DNA from: Dysgonomonas mossii DSM 22836
Lineage (GTDB): Bacteria > Bacteroidota > Bacteroidia > Bacteroidales > Dysgonomonadaceae
Direction of reading: 5' to 3'
Assembly: GCF_000213575.1 (NCBI RefSeq)
Contig: NZ_GL892005.1
Location: 467,995 to 531,994 of the forward strand
DNA length: 64,000 nucleotides
A model generated the notes under the pieces. The model worked only from the letters and a program-made list of their open reading frames with translations. It made no database searches and was not told the origin of the DNA. The position numbers and the translations under genes are program-made. Below, piece after piece: positions 8,256 to 16,769 of the stretch (positions are counted from its first letter, which is position 1; every line of letters begins with the position of its first letter).

Positions 8256-8876
8256 TTATTCATCTATTTTAAGCATCATTTTTATCCATTGTGGAATTAA
8301 TGCTTTTCGTTCTTCTATAAATATCTCATATTCTTTTTCTCCGAAAGGAGCATGCAGGTTCATTAATAAAGGCTTTCCTACGATAGGAAAAATAGACATG
8401 GATACTATATTTATAAAAATCTGAAGCGGGGCTACTCCTTTTATTTCTTTTTTATCTATTTGTTCCTGTATCTGTTTAAATAGGAAATTATTTGCGATAG
8501 ATTTTCCTTTAAGTCCCATCTTTTCTATTATTTTGTGAGGATTGGCTTGTATTTCACTTAGAACAAATAACTGAAGATTCGGATTTTTTGAGATAGAGTC
8601 TATATAGCGCGCAACAATCATGTCTATCTTATCCGAAAGACTAATATCTTCTGCGTTTACAATATTCACGATCAGTCCAAACATTTCTTGTAAGCTTTCT
8701 TTCATGATTATATCAAAAAGCTTTTCCTTACTCCTGAAATAATAGTTGAGCAAGGCAAGGTTTATTCCTGCTTCTTCTGCTATGTCGCGAGTTCGGGCTT
8801 GCCCATATCCTTTTTCATGAAATACTTTTCGGGCTGCATTTTTTATTTTTTCTTCTGTCGAAATATCTTTTTCCAT
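8256..8876 (-). CDS. TetR/AcrR-family transcriptional regulator
   Basis: First gene of the efflux operon, 206 aa. The N-terminal helix-turn-helix is typical (AARKVFHEKGYGQARTRDIA, then AGINLALLNYYFRSKEKLFD). The C-terminal ligand-binding half is divergent, as usual. It probably represses its own operon and is released by an exported compound. E. coli CecR (YbiH) has the same position relative to ybhGFSR. A good Bacteroidota promoter and an imperfect palindrome lie 40-70 bases upstream. The gene overlaps or abuts the tolC-like start. Confidence 0.92.
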   Translation of the reverse strand: MEKDISTEEKIKNAARKVFHEKGYGQARTRDIAEEAGINLALLNYYFRSKEKLFDIIMKESLQEMFGLIVNIVNAEDISLSDKIDMIVARYIDSISKNPNLQLFVLSEIQANPHKIIEKMGLKGKSIANNFLFKQIQEQIDKKEIKGVAPLQIFINIVSMSIFPIVGKPLLMNLHAPFGEKEYEIFIEERKALIPQWIKMMLKIDE

Positions 8877-8912
8877 TTTGTGATGTATTCTGTTTATTTC
8901 TTAATTGAGCTA

Positions 8913-8944
8913 CAAACGTAAATTAAAATATCAATTTAAACAAA
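8913..8944 (-). promoter_or_regulatory. Bacteroidota-type promoter of the efflux operon
   Basis: On the minus strand TTTG (8944-8941), 20 bases, then TACGTTTG (8920-8913) match the -33/-7 consensus TTTG-N19-21-TAnnTTTG exactly. The predicted start site is near 8908, about 30 bases before the tetR ATG. Confidence 0.7.
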
Positions 8945-8948
8945 TGAT
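8930..8948. promoter_or_regulatory. Candidate TetR operator over the -33 box
   Basis: ATCAATT, five bases, AAATGAT: an imperfect dyad (6 of 7 positions symmetric) that covers the -33 element of the tetR promoter. Placement suits autorepression. In such AT-rich DNA a dyad of this size can arise by chance, so this is a suggestion. Confidence 0.3.
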
Positions 8949-9250
8949 TAAAAATTATTTTTAAATATTTTGTCAAATTACTTTTATTCGTAGTCTGTAA
9001 TGTTTTTATGAATAAATTTGTCTTATATAAGTAAGTAGCTTATAAAAACGGAACAGAAAAGTTACAAATAAAAAGAGTGAAATAAGTGTCACTTTTGTCA
9101 CCTTTTTATTTTAAATTACTTTCTATATTATTGTATATATGTTCATTGTGTTGGTTTTTCGGCAAGGTGATAGTTGAGGCGTTTTTGGTGATATAATTAA
9201 AATGTTACTTTTTATGTTACAAATTTCAGTGTGGTTCGTTATCTAGATAC
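8949..9250. other. Divergent intergenic region, tetR operon / sigma factor
   Basis: Very AT-rich DNA without an open reading frame. It holds an AT-only palindrome overlapping its left end (8948-8964), a TAAATTTG (9013-9020) that has no partner -33 box, and a tandem GTCAC motif (9088-9092 and 9097-9101) whose middle supplies a TTTG followed 19 bases later by TACTTTCT, a weak promoter candidate for the sigma gene. I see no RNA gene. Confidence 0.4.
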
Positions 9251-9757
9251 ATGGAGTTAGAAAAGTTCAAATCGGATGTTGTACCTCTACGCAACAAGCT
9301 GCAGAATGTTGCAAAGAATATGCTGGCTAATGAGGTAGATGCTGAGGATGCTGTTCAGGAAACCTTTTTGAGGTTATGGAATCAGCGATCTCAGTTAGGC
9401 AATCATCCTAATGTTGGTGGATTTGCAATGCAGACGTTGAAAAATATATGTATTGACAGGTTGAGGGCGGAGAGGCATAATGTTTCGCTCGATGGTATAT
9501 CCATTGCCGGAAATTCGATAACTCCATATACATTTACTGAACAACAAGACAGTGTGTTGATCATCAGGAATATTATCGACTCTTTGCCCGAAACTCAACG
9601 CCATATTATAACATTGCGAGATGTAGATGGATATGAATTGGGCGAAATCGCAGCAATTATAGGCTCTGAGGAAAGTACTGTAAGAGTAAACCTTTCGAGG
9701 GCACGTAAGGCTGTTAGAGACAAATTTTTGAGTATGAATAATGTAATACGAAAATAG
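9251..9757 (+). CDS. ECF RNA polymerase sigma factor
   Basis: A 168-aa sigma-70 family protein with only regions 2 and 4. Region 2 includes DAEDAVQETFLRLWNQR (about residues 31-47). Region 4 has LPETQRHIITLRDVDGYELGEIAAIIGSEEST in two halves from residue 112, followed by VRVNLSRARKAVRDKF. The next gene starts one base after the stop and encodes a single-span membrane protein, the usual anti-sigma position. The operon then carries a small exported protein and a beta-barrel protein, so this may be an envelope-sensing unit. No FecR domain or SusC partner is present. Confidence 0.92.
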   Translation: MELEKFKSDVVPLRNKLQNVAKNMLANEVDAEDAVQETFLRLWNQRSQLGNHPNVGGFAMQTLKNICIDRLRAERHNVSLDGISIAGNSITPYTFTEQQDSVLIIRNIIDSLPETQRHIITLRDVDGYELGEIAAIIGSEESTVRVNLSRARKAVRDKFLSMNNVIRK

Positions 9758-9758
9758 G

Positions 9759-10187
9759 ATGAGTGATATAGATTTGCTTTTAGAAAAATACTTTGAGGGG
9801 CAAACTACCCTGGAAGAGGAAAGTATCTTACGAAATCATTTTCGTCAGTCCGAGATCGAAGATCGGCATAAGGTATATGCACCTATGTTCAACTATTTTT
9901 CAGCAGAAAGAAAAGAGGTTGCCGTAGAAAAGAAAAAGAAAAAAATACCTTTTTATGTATGGATAAGTGTTGCGGCTAGTATATTATTGATAATCGGCAT
10001 CAGATCATTCAATTCAGTATCGGTTGGTAATGATATGGGCGGAACATTTTTATATGTTGATGGTAAGAAAGTTACGGATCAGGCAGAGGTCAGTGTTGCT
10101 GCACTCAATTCTATTCGCGTTGTATCAGAAGTCGATAATGATGTAGTGAGCAGCCAAATCGGGATTTTGGATTCTTTTACTGAATAA
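9759..10187 (+). CDS. Putative anti-sigma factor, single-span membrane protein
   Basis: A 142-aa protein starting one base after the sigma factor stop. The N-terminal 60 residues look like the cytoplasmic sigma-binding part of small Bacteroidota anti-sigma factors (DIDLLLEKYFEGQTTLEEESILRN split by acidic turns). A Lys-rich stretch (57-63) precedes one membrane segment (IPFYVWISVAASILLIIGI). A short periplasmic tail of about 60 residues follows. There is no zinc-binding HxxxCxxC motif. Function is inferred from topology and operon position; no enzyme motif is seen. Confidence 0.65.
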   Translation: MSDIDLLLEKYFEGQTTLEEESILRNHFRQSEIEDRHKVYAPMFNYFSAERKEVAVEKKKKKIPFYVWISVAASILLIIGIRSFNSVSVGNDMGGTFLYVDGKKVTDQAEVSVAALNSIRVVSEVDNDVVSSQIGILDSFTE

Positions 10188-10198
10188 ATTAGAAAATT

Positions 10199-10684
10199 AT
10201 GAAATATAAAGTGTTGATATTATATTGTTTATTGCAGATTATATCCATGTCTGCTTTAGCACAAGATCACCTGAATATAAAAAGCATATTTGACAAATAT
10301 GGCAAACAAGAGGGATCAGTGCTCGTGCAACTATCGTCCGACATACTTTCACAGGGCAGTAATATTACTTTTTATAAAAGTCTTATTATGAATAATGATG
10401 TAGCCAAAGAAAGAGACGTTCTAAATCTCCTGAAACTTGATATAGACAAAAATGTGATAGTATCGGAGGTTAAGAAAAATGGAAAAGTAGAGTCGGGGAC
10501 ATATTATGTAGGCAAAGACAAATCGGGCAAAACAGGTGAATATATTTTGTATAAGAATAAACCTGATAAGATAACAATCGTTTATCTGAAAGGGAACTTC
10601 CCACCCGCAAGGCTCGATTCGGAGCTGAAAAAATTGAAAGATCTTTTTATTTATGTGAATGATAAACGTTTAAAAATACAATAG
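10199..10684 (+). CDS. Small exported protein (DUF4252/DUF6108-like)
   Basis: A 161-aa protein with a clear signal peptide (cleavage after SMSALA, residues 1-21). The mature part starts with INIKSIFDKYGKQEG-like sequence; FDKYxxxxGxxxV followed by a short alpha/beta domain is reminiscent of DUF4252-type proteins of Bacteroidota, which commonly follow ECF sigma factors. It is Lys-rich and soluble. It sits 11 bases after the anti-sigma gene and 4 bases before a beta-barrel gene. The exact family is uncertain and no function is known to me. Confidence 0.6.
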   Translation: MKYKVLILYCLLQIISMSALAQDHLNIKSIFDKYGKQEGSVLVQLSSDILSQGSNITFYKSLIMNNDVAKERDVLNLLKLDIDKNVIVSEVKKNGKVESGTYYVGKDKSGKTGEYILYKNKPDKITIVYLKGNFPPARLDSELKKLKDLFIYVNDKRLKIQ

Positions 10685-10688
10685 TAAT

Positions 10689-11528
10689 ATGAAAAAAATA
10701 GTTGCGTTCTTAGCTTTTTGTTTTGTTGTAATATCCGCAAATGCCGATGAGATTGTTTTGCAGGATACGATTGTAAAAACAGTACAGATCATCAAGGAGA
10801 TAAATCGGAATACAGGAGATACCGTTATTGTATCTACGACAGAAACTCAGGAGTTAATACCGAAGGAAGATAACGAGAGCAGTGTTCTTTACAATGGTTC
10901 GACCTACAATTTTATCTTTTCGTGGAATAAACGGAAAAGTTTGAGTTCTCACTGGACAGGATTCGGTATGGGATTTATGAACTATAGCGATAAAGATATC
11001 CCTTTCGGAAAATTAAAAATGAGCAGTTCTCATAATTTCACAGTCAATCTTTTCGACTTTCAGAAGCAGATAGGAAAAACCAATTGGTTATTTGTTAGTG
11101 GAATAGGTACAGAATGGTCTCGTTATCATTTTGATGACAATGCAGCGTTGACACAGGTGAATGGCGTAACATCTTTTGTTCCTGCACCGGAGGGTGTTAA
11201 TTATAAATCGACAAAGCTATTGGCATATTACATAACTATTCCCCTCTTGTTGGAATATCAGGTGTCAGATTTTCATATATCAGGTGGGGTAGTGGGCTTT
11301 TTCAAATACTATTCCAAATCGCAAGTTAAATATTATGAAAACGATAAGAAGCAAGTCGTGAATATGGGACGCGATCTGAATATACGTCCTATAGATATGA
11401 GATTGAGGTTGCAAGTTGGGATAAGGGATGTTAGTGTATATGGTTACTATGCTCCATTCTCGATGTTTGAGAAAGATAAAGGACCTGATCTGAATACTTA
11501 CACCATCGGCGTTATGCTAGGTATATAG
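10689..11528 (+). CDS. Outer membrane beta-barrel protein
   Basis: A 279-aa protein with signal peptide (KKIVAFLAFCFVVISANA). The mature chain alternates hydrophobic and polar residues with aromatic girdle residues, for example WTGFGMGFMNYS, NFTVNLFDFQKQIG and LLAYYITIPLLLEYQ, and ends with VYGYYAPFSMF and GVMLGI, typical of small outer-membrane barrels. It is the last gene of the sigma factor operon and is followed by a terminator. The role is unknown; it may be a surface component regulated by the sigma factor. Confidence 0.75.
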   Translation: MKKIVAFLAFCFVVISANADEIVLQDTIVKTVQIIKEINRNTGDTVIVSTTETQELIPKEDNESSVLYNGSTYNFIFSWNKRKSLSSHWTGFGMGFMNYSDKDIPFGKLKMSSSHNFTVNLFDFQKQIGKTNWLFVSGIGTEWSRYHFDDNAALTQVNGVTSFVPAPEGVNYKSTKLLAYYITIPLLLEYQVSDFHISGGVVGFFKYYSKSQVKYYENDKKQVVNMGRDLNIRPIDMRLRLQVGIRDVSVYGYYAPFSMFEKDKGPDLNTYTIGVMLGI

Positions 11529-11558
11529 AGATTGATTGTTTAGTCATTCCCAATGAAA

Positions 11559-11598
11559 AAAGAGCCCTTTAACCTAATAACCTAGGTCGGGGGCTCTT
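11559..11598. terminator. Bidirectional hairpin between the barrel gene and putA
   Basis: AAGAGCCC (11559-11566) pairs with GGGCTCTT (11591-11598) around a 24-base loop that itself contains ACCT/AGGT. A-run on the left and T-rich DNA on the right allow termination from both sides. Confidence 0.7.
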
Positions 11599-11621
11599 CT
11601 CTTCATTCAAAAAAATTGGAC

Positions 11622-14600
11622 TTATTTATTATCTTCACCAAAGATGCTGCCGTAACGATGGTATTCGTAAGCAATACTTTGTTCTTTCAAATAGTGCAAC
11701 AGTTCGATACGTCCTTCAATTAATGGCTTGTCGGATGCAATATGCTTTCCTAATTTTGCCGCTTTCCGATAGATTGCATCAGAAAGGTCTGGAGTACAAG
11801 TGCGGACACGTTCGTATGAATCCATTTCTTCTACAAACTTTTCTTCGTCTTGTATCTTGATGTGGATACCCGACAGCATGCTCGAAGCCTTTTCTATAGC
11901 CTCTAATTTTTCGTCGCTACCCGAAATACTAACTACAACAGGTGTTCCCGCCCTATTAGACGCTAACAAGATTAACATGATATCGCACAAAGAGTCTGAT
12001 TCTTGTATGCGCAAACCTATACTCTTGAGAGGTAAATAGCGGAAGATGTTTTCTTCACCATAGAGATGATTCACATCTCTTGCTTTCGAGAATTCGTTTA
12101 GCCACGCTTTTGAATAACTGTCGTAAGCGAAGTTTAGGCGAGCCTTTTCTTTTATATCAGTCAGAAGATCACCTATATTGTATTTATATTCAGATCCTCC
12201 TGCTACATCTTTCTCGGTGAATTCGACAAAGCATGATACATAATTAGGTCCTCCGGCTTTGATGCCTCCGCCAAAGGCAGAACGTTTCATTCCTCCAAAT
12301 GGTTGACGGTTTACGATGGCTCCTGTTATACCTCTGTTGATGTACAGGTTTCCTGCTTCAATGCTGTTTTTCCATAGATTGTGCTCTGCTTCATCCAAAC
12401 TTTGCAATCCGGCAGTAAGACCATACTCTGATGAATTGGCATACTCTATTCCTTCTTTCAGTCCGTCTATGCATACAACAGATAATAGAGGGGCAAACAA
12501 CTCATTCTTAAACGTAAAGCTACCCGGTTTAACACCCCATTTTACAGTCGGCTTGAGTATATATTTCTTATCATCCAAAAACTCCGGAGCAACGAGCCAC
12601 GATTCACCCGGTTCGAGATTATTGATGGCATGCATCAACTTATCATTGTCGTTAGTTATCATTGGACCTACCATATTCATCGTATCCCATACACTACCTG
12701 TACGCATGCTTGTAACAGCATCTCGAAGTTTCGACTTGAAGTTCTCGTCATTGTATATTGTTTTGTCTACCAGGAATAGAGAACATGCCGAGCATTTTTG
12801 TCCTGCATTCCCGAATGCCGACGATACCACATTTTGTATGGCATGATCCTGATCGCCATTGGCAGTGAGTATGATTGCGTTCTTACCTCCTGTTTCTGCC
12901 GATAATGGAGTCTTAGGGCTGTTTTCTAATAGGCGGAATGCAGTATCGGTACCTCCGGTAAGTATTATATGTTTCACGGATGGATGAGTAGTAAGATAAT
13001 CTAATGACGAACGATCTGCACTGCATACAACTTGTAGCGCATCTTTAGGTACACCCGCATCCCAGAAGCATTTCGCAAATTCCCAAGCTATTGGTAGTGC
13101 TACTGTAGCAGGCTTTAGGATAACAGTATTTCCTCCGGCCAAAGCAGCTGCAACGCCTCCTACCGGAATTGCAAGAGGGAAGTTCCAAGGAGGGATAACC
13201 AAGATGATACCCTTCGGTTTGTACTCAACAGTACTTAGTCCTGCAAACTGCTTCATCGTAATCGGATAAAAGCGGCAGAAGTCGATAGCTTCAGATACTT
13301 CTACGTCTCCCTCACCGAATGTCTTTCCAGTGATAGCTGCCATGCACCCGATAAGGTCTCCCCGCTTGGCGCTTAACTTTTCGGCTACTTGGTGGAGTAT
13401 CTCATTTCGTTTGTTTACATCCGTCTTTCTCCAGTCCGATTTGTCTTCTTCGGCGATACTTATTATTTCCTTTATCTGATCGAGTGACGATAGATTTGCT
13501 TCGCAGAAACAAACCTGATCATTTCGGCTGCGATCATAGTATTTCTTTTTATGCTCGGTAATAACTTCTTTATCTCCTATCTGAACAGGGACAACAAAGT
13601 TTTTATCGTCTACAACTGTACCCCATTTGCGCAGTGATTCTAATGCCCATTCTCTATTTGGACCTAAGTCAAGATCGGTGTCGGGTTCGTTATGAAATAT
13701 ATTTATATTTTCTACAGGGATAGGTTTCTCTTTCCTGTTTTGTGTTCTGAATGATTTTGGGACTATATTATCTTTCAATTTATATGCTTCAAGGAACTGA
13801 TTTGTAAGGAAGTTCCATTGAGGGCTATCAAGCTTCAGGTTAAATGAATAGCTAAGGAAGTTGTCTTTTCCTGTATTTTCATCCAGACGCCGAACGAGAT
13901 ATGAAATAGCATTAAGGAAGTGCGCCTTTTTAACTACCGGGGTGTACAGAATGATTTGTTTATTCAAACCTCTTATAACCCGTGGAAGGTTGTTTGCCAT
14001 TCCCTCAAGCATCTCGAAAGTGACACAATCGCCAACGCCATTCTTTTCACTGAGCAGATAGGCATAAGCAATACTAAAGAAATTGTGCGATGCTACACCT
14101 ACATGTAACGCTTTTGCATTTTCGGGCTCTAAGGCTATGTCGAGAATGTGCATATAGTTGGCATCTACTTCTACTTTTGTGGGTAGTATCGGATTAGGCC
14201 ACCCTTTCAGAGAAGATACAATACTCTCCATCTGAAGATTTGCTCCTTTTACCAAGCGCATTTTTAAAGGAGAGCCTCCTTCGGCCACACGTTTCTTCGC
14301 AAATTTTAATAAGCGTTCCTGAAATAATCCTGCATCGGGTAGATAGGCTTGTATTACAATACCTGCCATGTAATTCTTGAATTGAGGCATGCTCAATACT
14401 TCTTCGAATACATCGAGCGTAAGGTGTGTATCTTTATATTCCTCCATATCCAGATTCACAAATTTAGGTCGGGTTACTCCGTTCTGATCTGTATATGGAT
14501 AATCTATTGCCTGCTGGTAAATGGTTGCGACTAATTCGCAAAGCTCTTTTTTGTTTTGCTCGTAGCTTAAGGAATGTATTTGAGCATATATGCCCGATAA

Positions 14601-15134
14601 CTTGATTGAAATATAATTTATATCCGGCTCTTTCAACGCTTCCAGATAATGTTCGTATCTATTCTTTGCTTCGCCATCGCCAAGAACGACTTCACCTAAT
14701 AAATTAACATTTTGCCCTATTTTGGAATTCCATCTGCCAGATAAATGCCCTGTAAGTGTAGGACGTTCTTCGGCTATGATTATTTTGTTGGTTTCTTCAC
14801 GTAATCTTCTATTAAATAGGGGAACCGCTATTCCGGGAGCCAAAGAACCAAAGTTCATAAAAAGTTTTAGCTGGAGCCGATCGAATGAGCTAAAGAAATC
14901 GGGGACGCCATACTCGTTGATAAGTTCTTTCATTCGCTTAACAACAAGTTTTTTATCTCGTATCTGCGACGACTCGTCCAGCATCTTAGATAAGACAGTT
15001 TTATTAGAGGGGGTTTGAATGAGTGAAGCAAACTTTTTTTGCTCTTTTACTTCCTCGGGGGTTAACTCTTTTTCTGCTCTTACGAGAAAGTCTTTTGCCC
15101 ATTCAAGGACTTCTTTAGTCGTGATTTTTTCCAT
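11622..15134 (-). CDS. putA: Bifunctional proline dehydrogenase / glutamate-semialdehyde dehydrogenase
   Basis: A 1170-aa enzyme that oxidises proline to glutamate in two steps (FAD-dependent dehydrogenase, then NAD-dependent aldehyde dehydrogenase). I start it at 15134 (EKITTKEVLEWAKDF) and not at 15155, because the extra seven residues add nothing. The PRODH barrel spans about 60-430 (MRLVKGANLQMES, YTPVVKKAHFLNA). The aldehyde dehydrogenase spans about 550-1000, with AETGGKNA (general base Glu) near 745 and GQKCSACS (catalytic Cys) near 780. A C-terminal segment of about 150 residues follows. There is no N-terminal DNA-binding domain. It appears monocistronic. Confidence 0.92.
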   Translation of the reverse strand: MEKITTKEVLEWAKDFLVRAEKELTPEEVKEQKKFASLIQTPSNKTVLSKMLDESSQIRDKKLVVKRMKELINEYGVPDFFSSFDRLQLKLFMNFGSLAPGIAVPLFNRRLREETNKIIIAEERPTLTGHLSGRWNSKIGQNVNLLGEVVLGDGEAKNRYEHYLEALKEPDINYISIKLSGIYAQIHSLSYEQNKKELCELVATIYQQAIDYPYTDQNGVTRPKFVNLDMEEYKDTHLTLDVFEEVLSMPQFKNYMAGIVIQAYLPDAGLFQERLLKFAKKRVAEGGSPLKMRLVKGANLQMESIVSSLKGWPNPILPTKVEVDANYMHILDIALEPENAKALHVGVASHNFFSIAYAYLLSEKNGVGDCVTFEMLEGMANNLPRVIRGLNKQIILYTPVVKKAHFLNAISYLVRRLDENTGKDNFLSYSFNLKLDSPQWNFLTNQFLEAYKLKDNIVPKSFRTQNRKEKPIPVENINIFHNEPDTDLDLGPNREWALESLRKWGTVVDDKNFVVPVQIGDKEVITEHKKKYYDRSRNDQVCFCEANLSSLDQIKEIISIAEEDKSDWRKTDVNKRNEILHQVAEKLSAKRGDLIGCMAAITGKTFGEGDVEVSEAIDFCRFYPITMKQFAGLSTVEYKPKGIILVIPPWNFPLAIPVGGVAAALAGGNTVILKPATVALPIAWEFAKCFWDAGVPKDALQVVCSADRSSLDYLTTHPSVKHIILTGGTDTAFRLLENSPKTPLSAETGGKNAIILTANGDQDHAIQNVVSSAFGNAGQKCSACSLFLVDKTIYNDENFKSKLRDAVTSMRTGSVWDTMNMVGPMITNDNDKLMHAINNLEPGESWLVAPEFLDDKKYILKPTVKWGVKPGSFTFKNELFAPLLSVVCIDGLKEGIEYANSSEYGLTAGLQSLDEAEHNLWKNSIEAGNLYINRGITGAIVNRQPFGGMKRSAFGGGIKAGGPNYVSCFVEFTEKDVAGGSEYKYNIGDLLTDIKEKARLNFAYDSYSKAWLNEFSKARDVNHLYGEENIFRYLPLKSIGLRIQESDSLCDIMLILLASNRAGTPVVVSISGSDEKLEAIEKASSMLSGIHIKIQDEEKFVEEMDSYERVRTCTPDLSDAIYRKAAKLGKHIASDKPLIEGRIELLHYLKEQSIAYEYHRYGSIFGEDNK

Positions 15135-15255
15135 AGGTGTATATGCTGTTAACAAGGTTTTATTTAGAAACCTAAAGTTATATCAAAAGCTTGATAAAAT
15201 GACTCTGATAAGTGAAAAAATATCACAATTTTAAGAGTGGAGACTTTAAAGCAAT

Positions 15256-15289
15256 AGAAGGCTCTTAATTAAACAATTAAGAGCCTTCT
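15256..15289 (-). terminator. Strong hairpin after the 15309-15893 gene
   Basis: A perfect 15-bp stem (15256-15270 with 15275-15289) with a 4-base AAAC loop lies 20 bases past the stop of the minus-strand barrel gene and upstream of putA. The following U-tract on the minus strand is weak, so it may also be a processing or stability hairpin. Confidence 0.6.
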
Positions 15290-15308
15290 GTGAGGTTGTA
15301 AAGATAAA

Positions 15309-15893
15309 TTATTTACTCCATATTCTGTATCCTATCCTGAGTACGGGTGAAATATCCATATTCGGGATATTGTATTGTAGCTGATCAAAATCAAGATTTT
15401 TATCTTTTCTCAAATATACATGTACGGCCGGTTGTATATAAAGATTGCGCCATATAAAAAATTGGTAACCGATTCCACCTCCAAAATCAAGACTTCTCAT
15501 ATCCTTTTTAACACCTGTATCTTTCTGTTCAATTTCAAATTTATGAGCTTCTATAAATGTATATATGTCGAGATTCTTCCACACATTATACCCTAAGAAT
15601 AAACCCGGAGCGGTTTTGTAATACCTTTTAAAGTCGTCGGCTGAATTGTTTATTCCCGCTCTCTCGGCATTGTACGATCCTCCATTAATGACACTAACTC
15701 TTACTCTCCATCTTTCATATCTATACCCTAAGGCAAAATGATACCCTCCGGTAAGAAACATGGGAAATAAACTTTCTGCTTCAAAAGCTTGCTTTACTTC
15801 GTAGCTTTGCTTTTTTATCTGAGGTATACTTTCTTGTGCAGATATACTAACTGCCAATCCAAGAAGAATGAATACTATTAATTGCTTCTTCAT
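15309..15893 (-). CDS. Small outer membrane beta-barrel protein
   Basis: A 194-aa protein with signal peptide (KKQLIVFILLGLAVSISAQ). The mature part shows alternating beta strands with many aromatics (FLTGGYHFALGYRYERWRV, GLFLGYNVWKNLDIYTF, GGIGYQFFIWRNLYIQP) and ends in RIGYRIWSK, as in small opacity-like barrels. It may be made as a single gene: a Crp/Fnr regulator lies upstream on the same strand with a 73-base gap, and a strong hairpin follows. No specific family was recognised. Confidence 0.7.
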   Translation of the reverse strand: MKKQLIVFILLGLAVSISAQESIPQIKKQSYEVKQAFEAESLFPMFLTGGYHFALGYRYERWRVRVSVINGGSYNAERAGINNSADDFKRYYKTAPGLFLGYNVWKNLDIYTFIEAHKFEIEQKDTGVKKDMRSLDFGGGIGYQFFIWRNLYIQPAVHVYLRKDKNLDFDQLQYNIPNMDISPVLRIGYRIWSK

Positions 15894-15966
15894 ATTCTGA
15901 TATTTTAATAATTATGACAAATATCCGGATAGAAAAGCAATTGATTACTCCACATTTGTTACCAAA

Positions 15967-16551
15967 TTATTCTTTCTTGAAAATAGTATTTCTTATACGG
16001 CTTAATGATTTAGGTGCAATTCCGAGGTAATTAGCAATATAATGCAGGGGGATTCTTTGAAATATTTCAGGATAATTTCGGAATAGTTTTATATACCTTT
16101 CTTTTGCAGACAGAGTTTGTAAATCGATACTCATTTGAGTCATTTTTATAAAAGCTTGCTCTGTGAGTATTCTCCCAAAATGTTCGAGAGAAGGTATTTC
16201 CCGATAAAGATAAGGCAGATATTTTTCTTTTATTATCCAGAGCTCACAATCCTCAATAGCTTTTATATTAAGATGTGAAGAGAGTCTTTTGAGACGGCTA
16301 TAATTATCAGTTACCCACTCACCTTCAAATGCCATATCAGTGGTCATATCATTGCCATTCTCCAGTTCCTTGCAGTATATCAATACACCTTTATTAATGA
16401 AAGCTATAAAATTACAGATTACCCCCTCATTCAAGAGGTATTCATTCTTTCTTACAATTTTATATTCGATATGGGTACTCAATATTTCCCATTCTTGGTC
16501 TGAGAGGGAAATGATAGTTTCGATATAGCTTTTTATTTTTTCGGTATCCAT
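15967..16551 (-). CDS. Crp/Fnr-family transcriptional regulator
   Basis: A 194-aa regulator when started at 16551 (DTEKIKSYIETIISL); an ATG at 16587 would add 12 residues of no family similarity. The N-terminal cyclic-nucleotide-binding-like beta roll covers about residues 15-110 (NEYLLNEGVICNFIAFINKGVLIYC in two parts). The C-terminal HTH reads IPLHYIANYLGIAPKSLSRI. It has no cysteine cluster for an iron-sulfur centre. This short type is common in Bacteroidota and ligands are mostly unknown. It is divergent from the EF-G-like gene and upstream of the small barrel gene, which it may control. Confidence 0.85.
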   Translation of the reverse strand: MDTEKIKSYIETIISLSDQEWEILSTHIEYKIVRKNEYLLNEGVICNFIAFINKGVLIYCKELENGNDMTTDMAFEGEWVTDNYSRLKRLSSHLNIKAIEDCELWIIKEKYLPYLYREIPSLEHFGRILTEQAFIKMTQMSIDLQTLSAKERYIKLFRNYPEIFQRIPLHYIANYLGIAPKSLSRIRNTIFKKE

Positions 16552-16664
16552 CGATTCATTTATCTCAATATGAGCAAAGGTAAGCAATCATTGATAATTT
16601 ATTTTGAATCTTTTTGTTGAAATTCATAATATGCTAACATTTATAACTAAATAACATACGTTTT

Positions 16665-16698
16665 TTTGCTATTTCATCAGAACATTTCATTAATTTTG
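16665..16698 (+). promoter_or_regulatory. Probable promoter of the EF-G-like gene
   Basis: TTTG (16665-16668), 22 bases, TAATTTTG (16691-16698). Both boxes match the Bacteroidota consensus but the spacer is slightly long. The leader would be about 65 bases and contains a small GCCTC/GAGGC hairpin (16708-16723). Confidence 0.45.
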
Positions 16699-16769
16699 GA
16701 AAACATCGCCTCAAAATGGAGGCAATTTGGTAAAAGGAATAATATTAACCATGTAAAAAACATTTAGCC

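Noticed and set aside
8948-8964. Perfect 17-base palindrome TTAAAAATTATTTTTAA as TetR operator
   Set aside because: It contains only A and T and lies upstream of the -33 box; such palindromes are expected by chance in this composition. The dyad at 8930-8948 is a better candidate.
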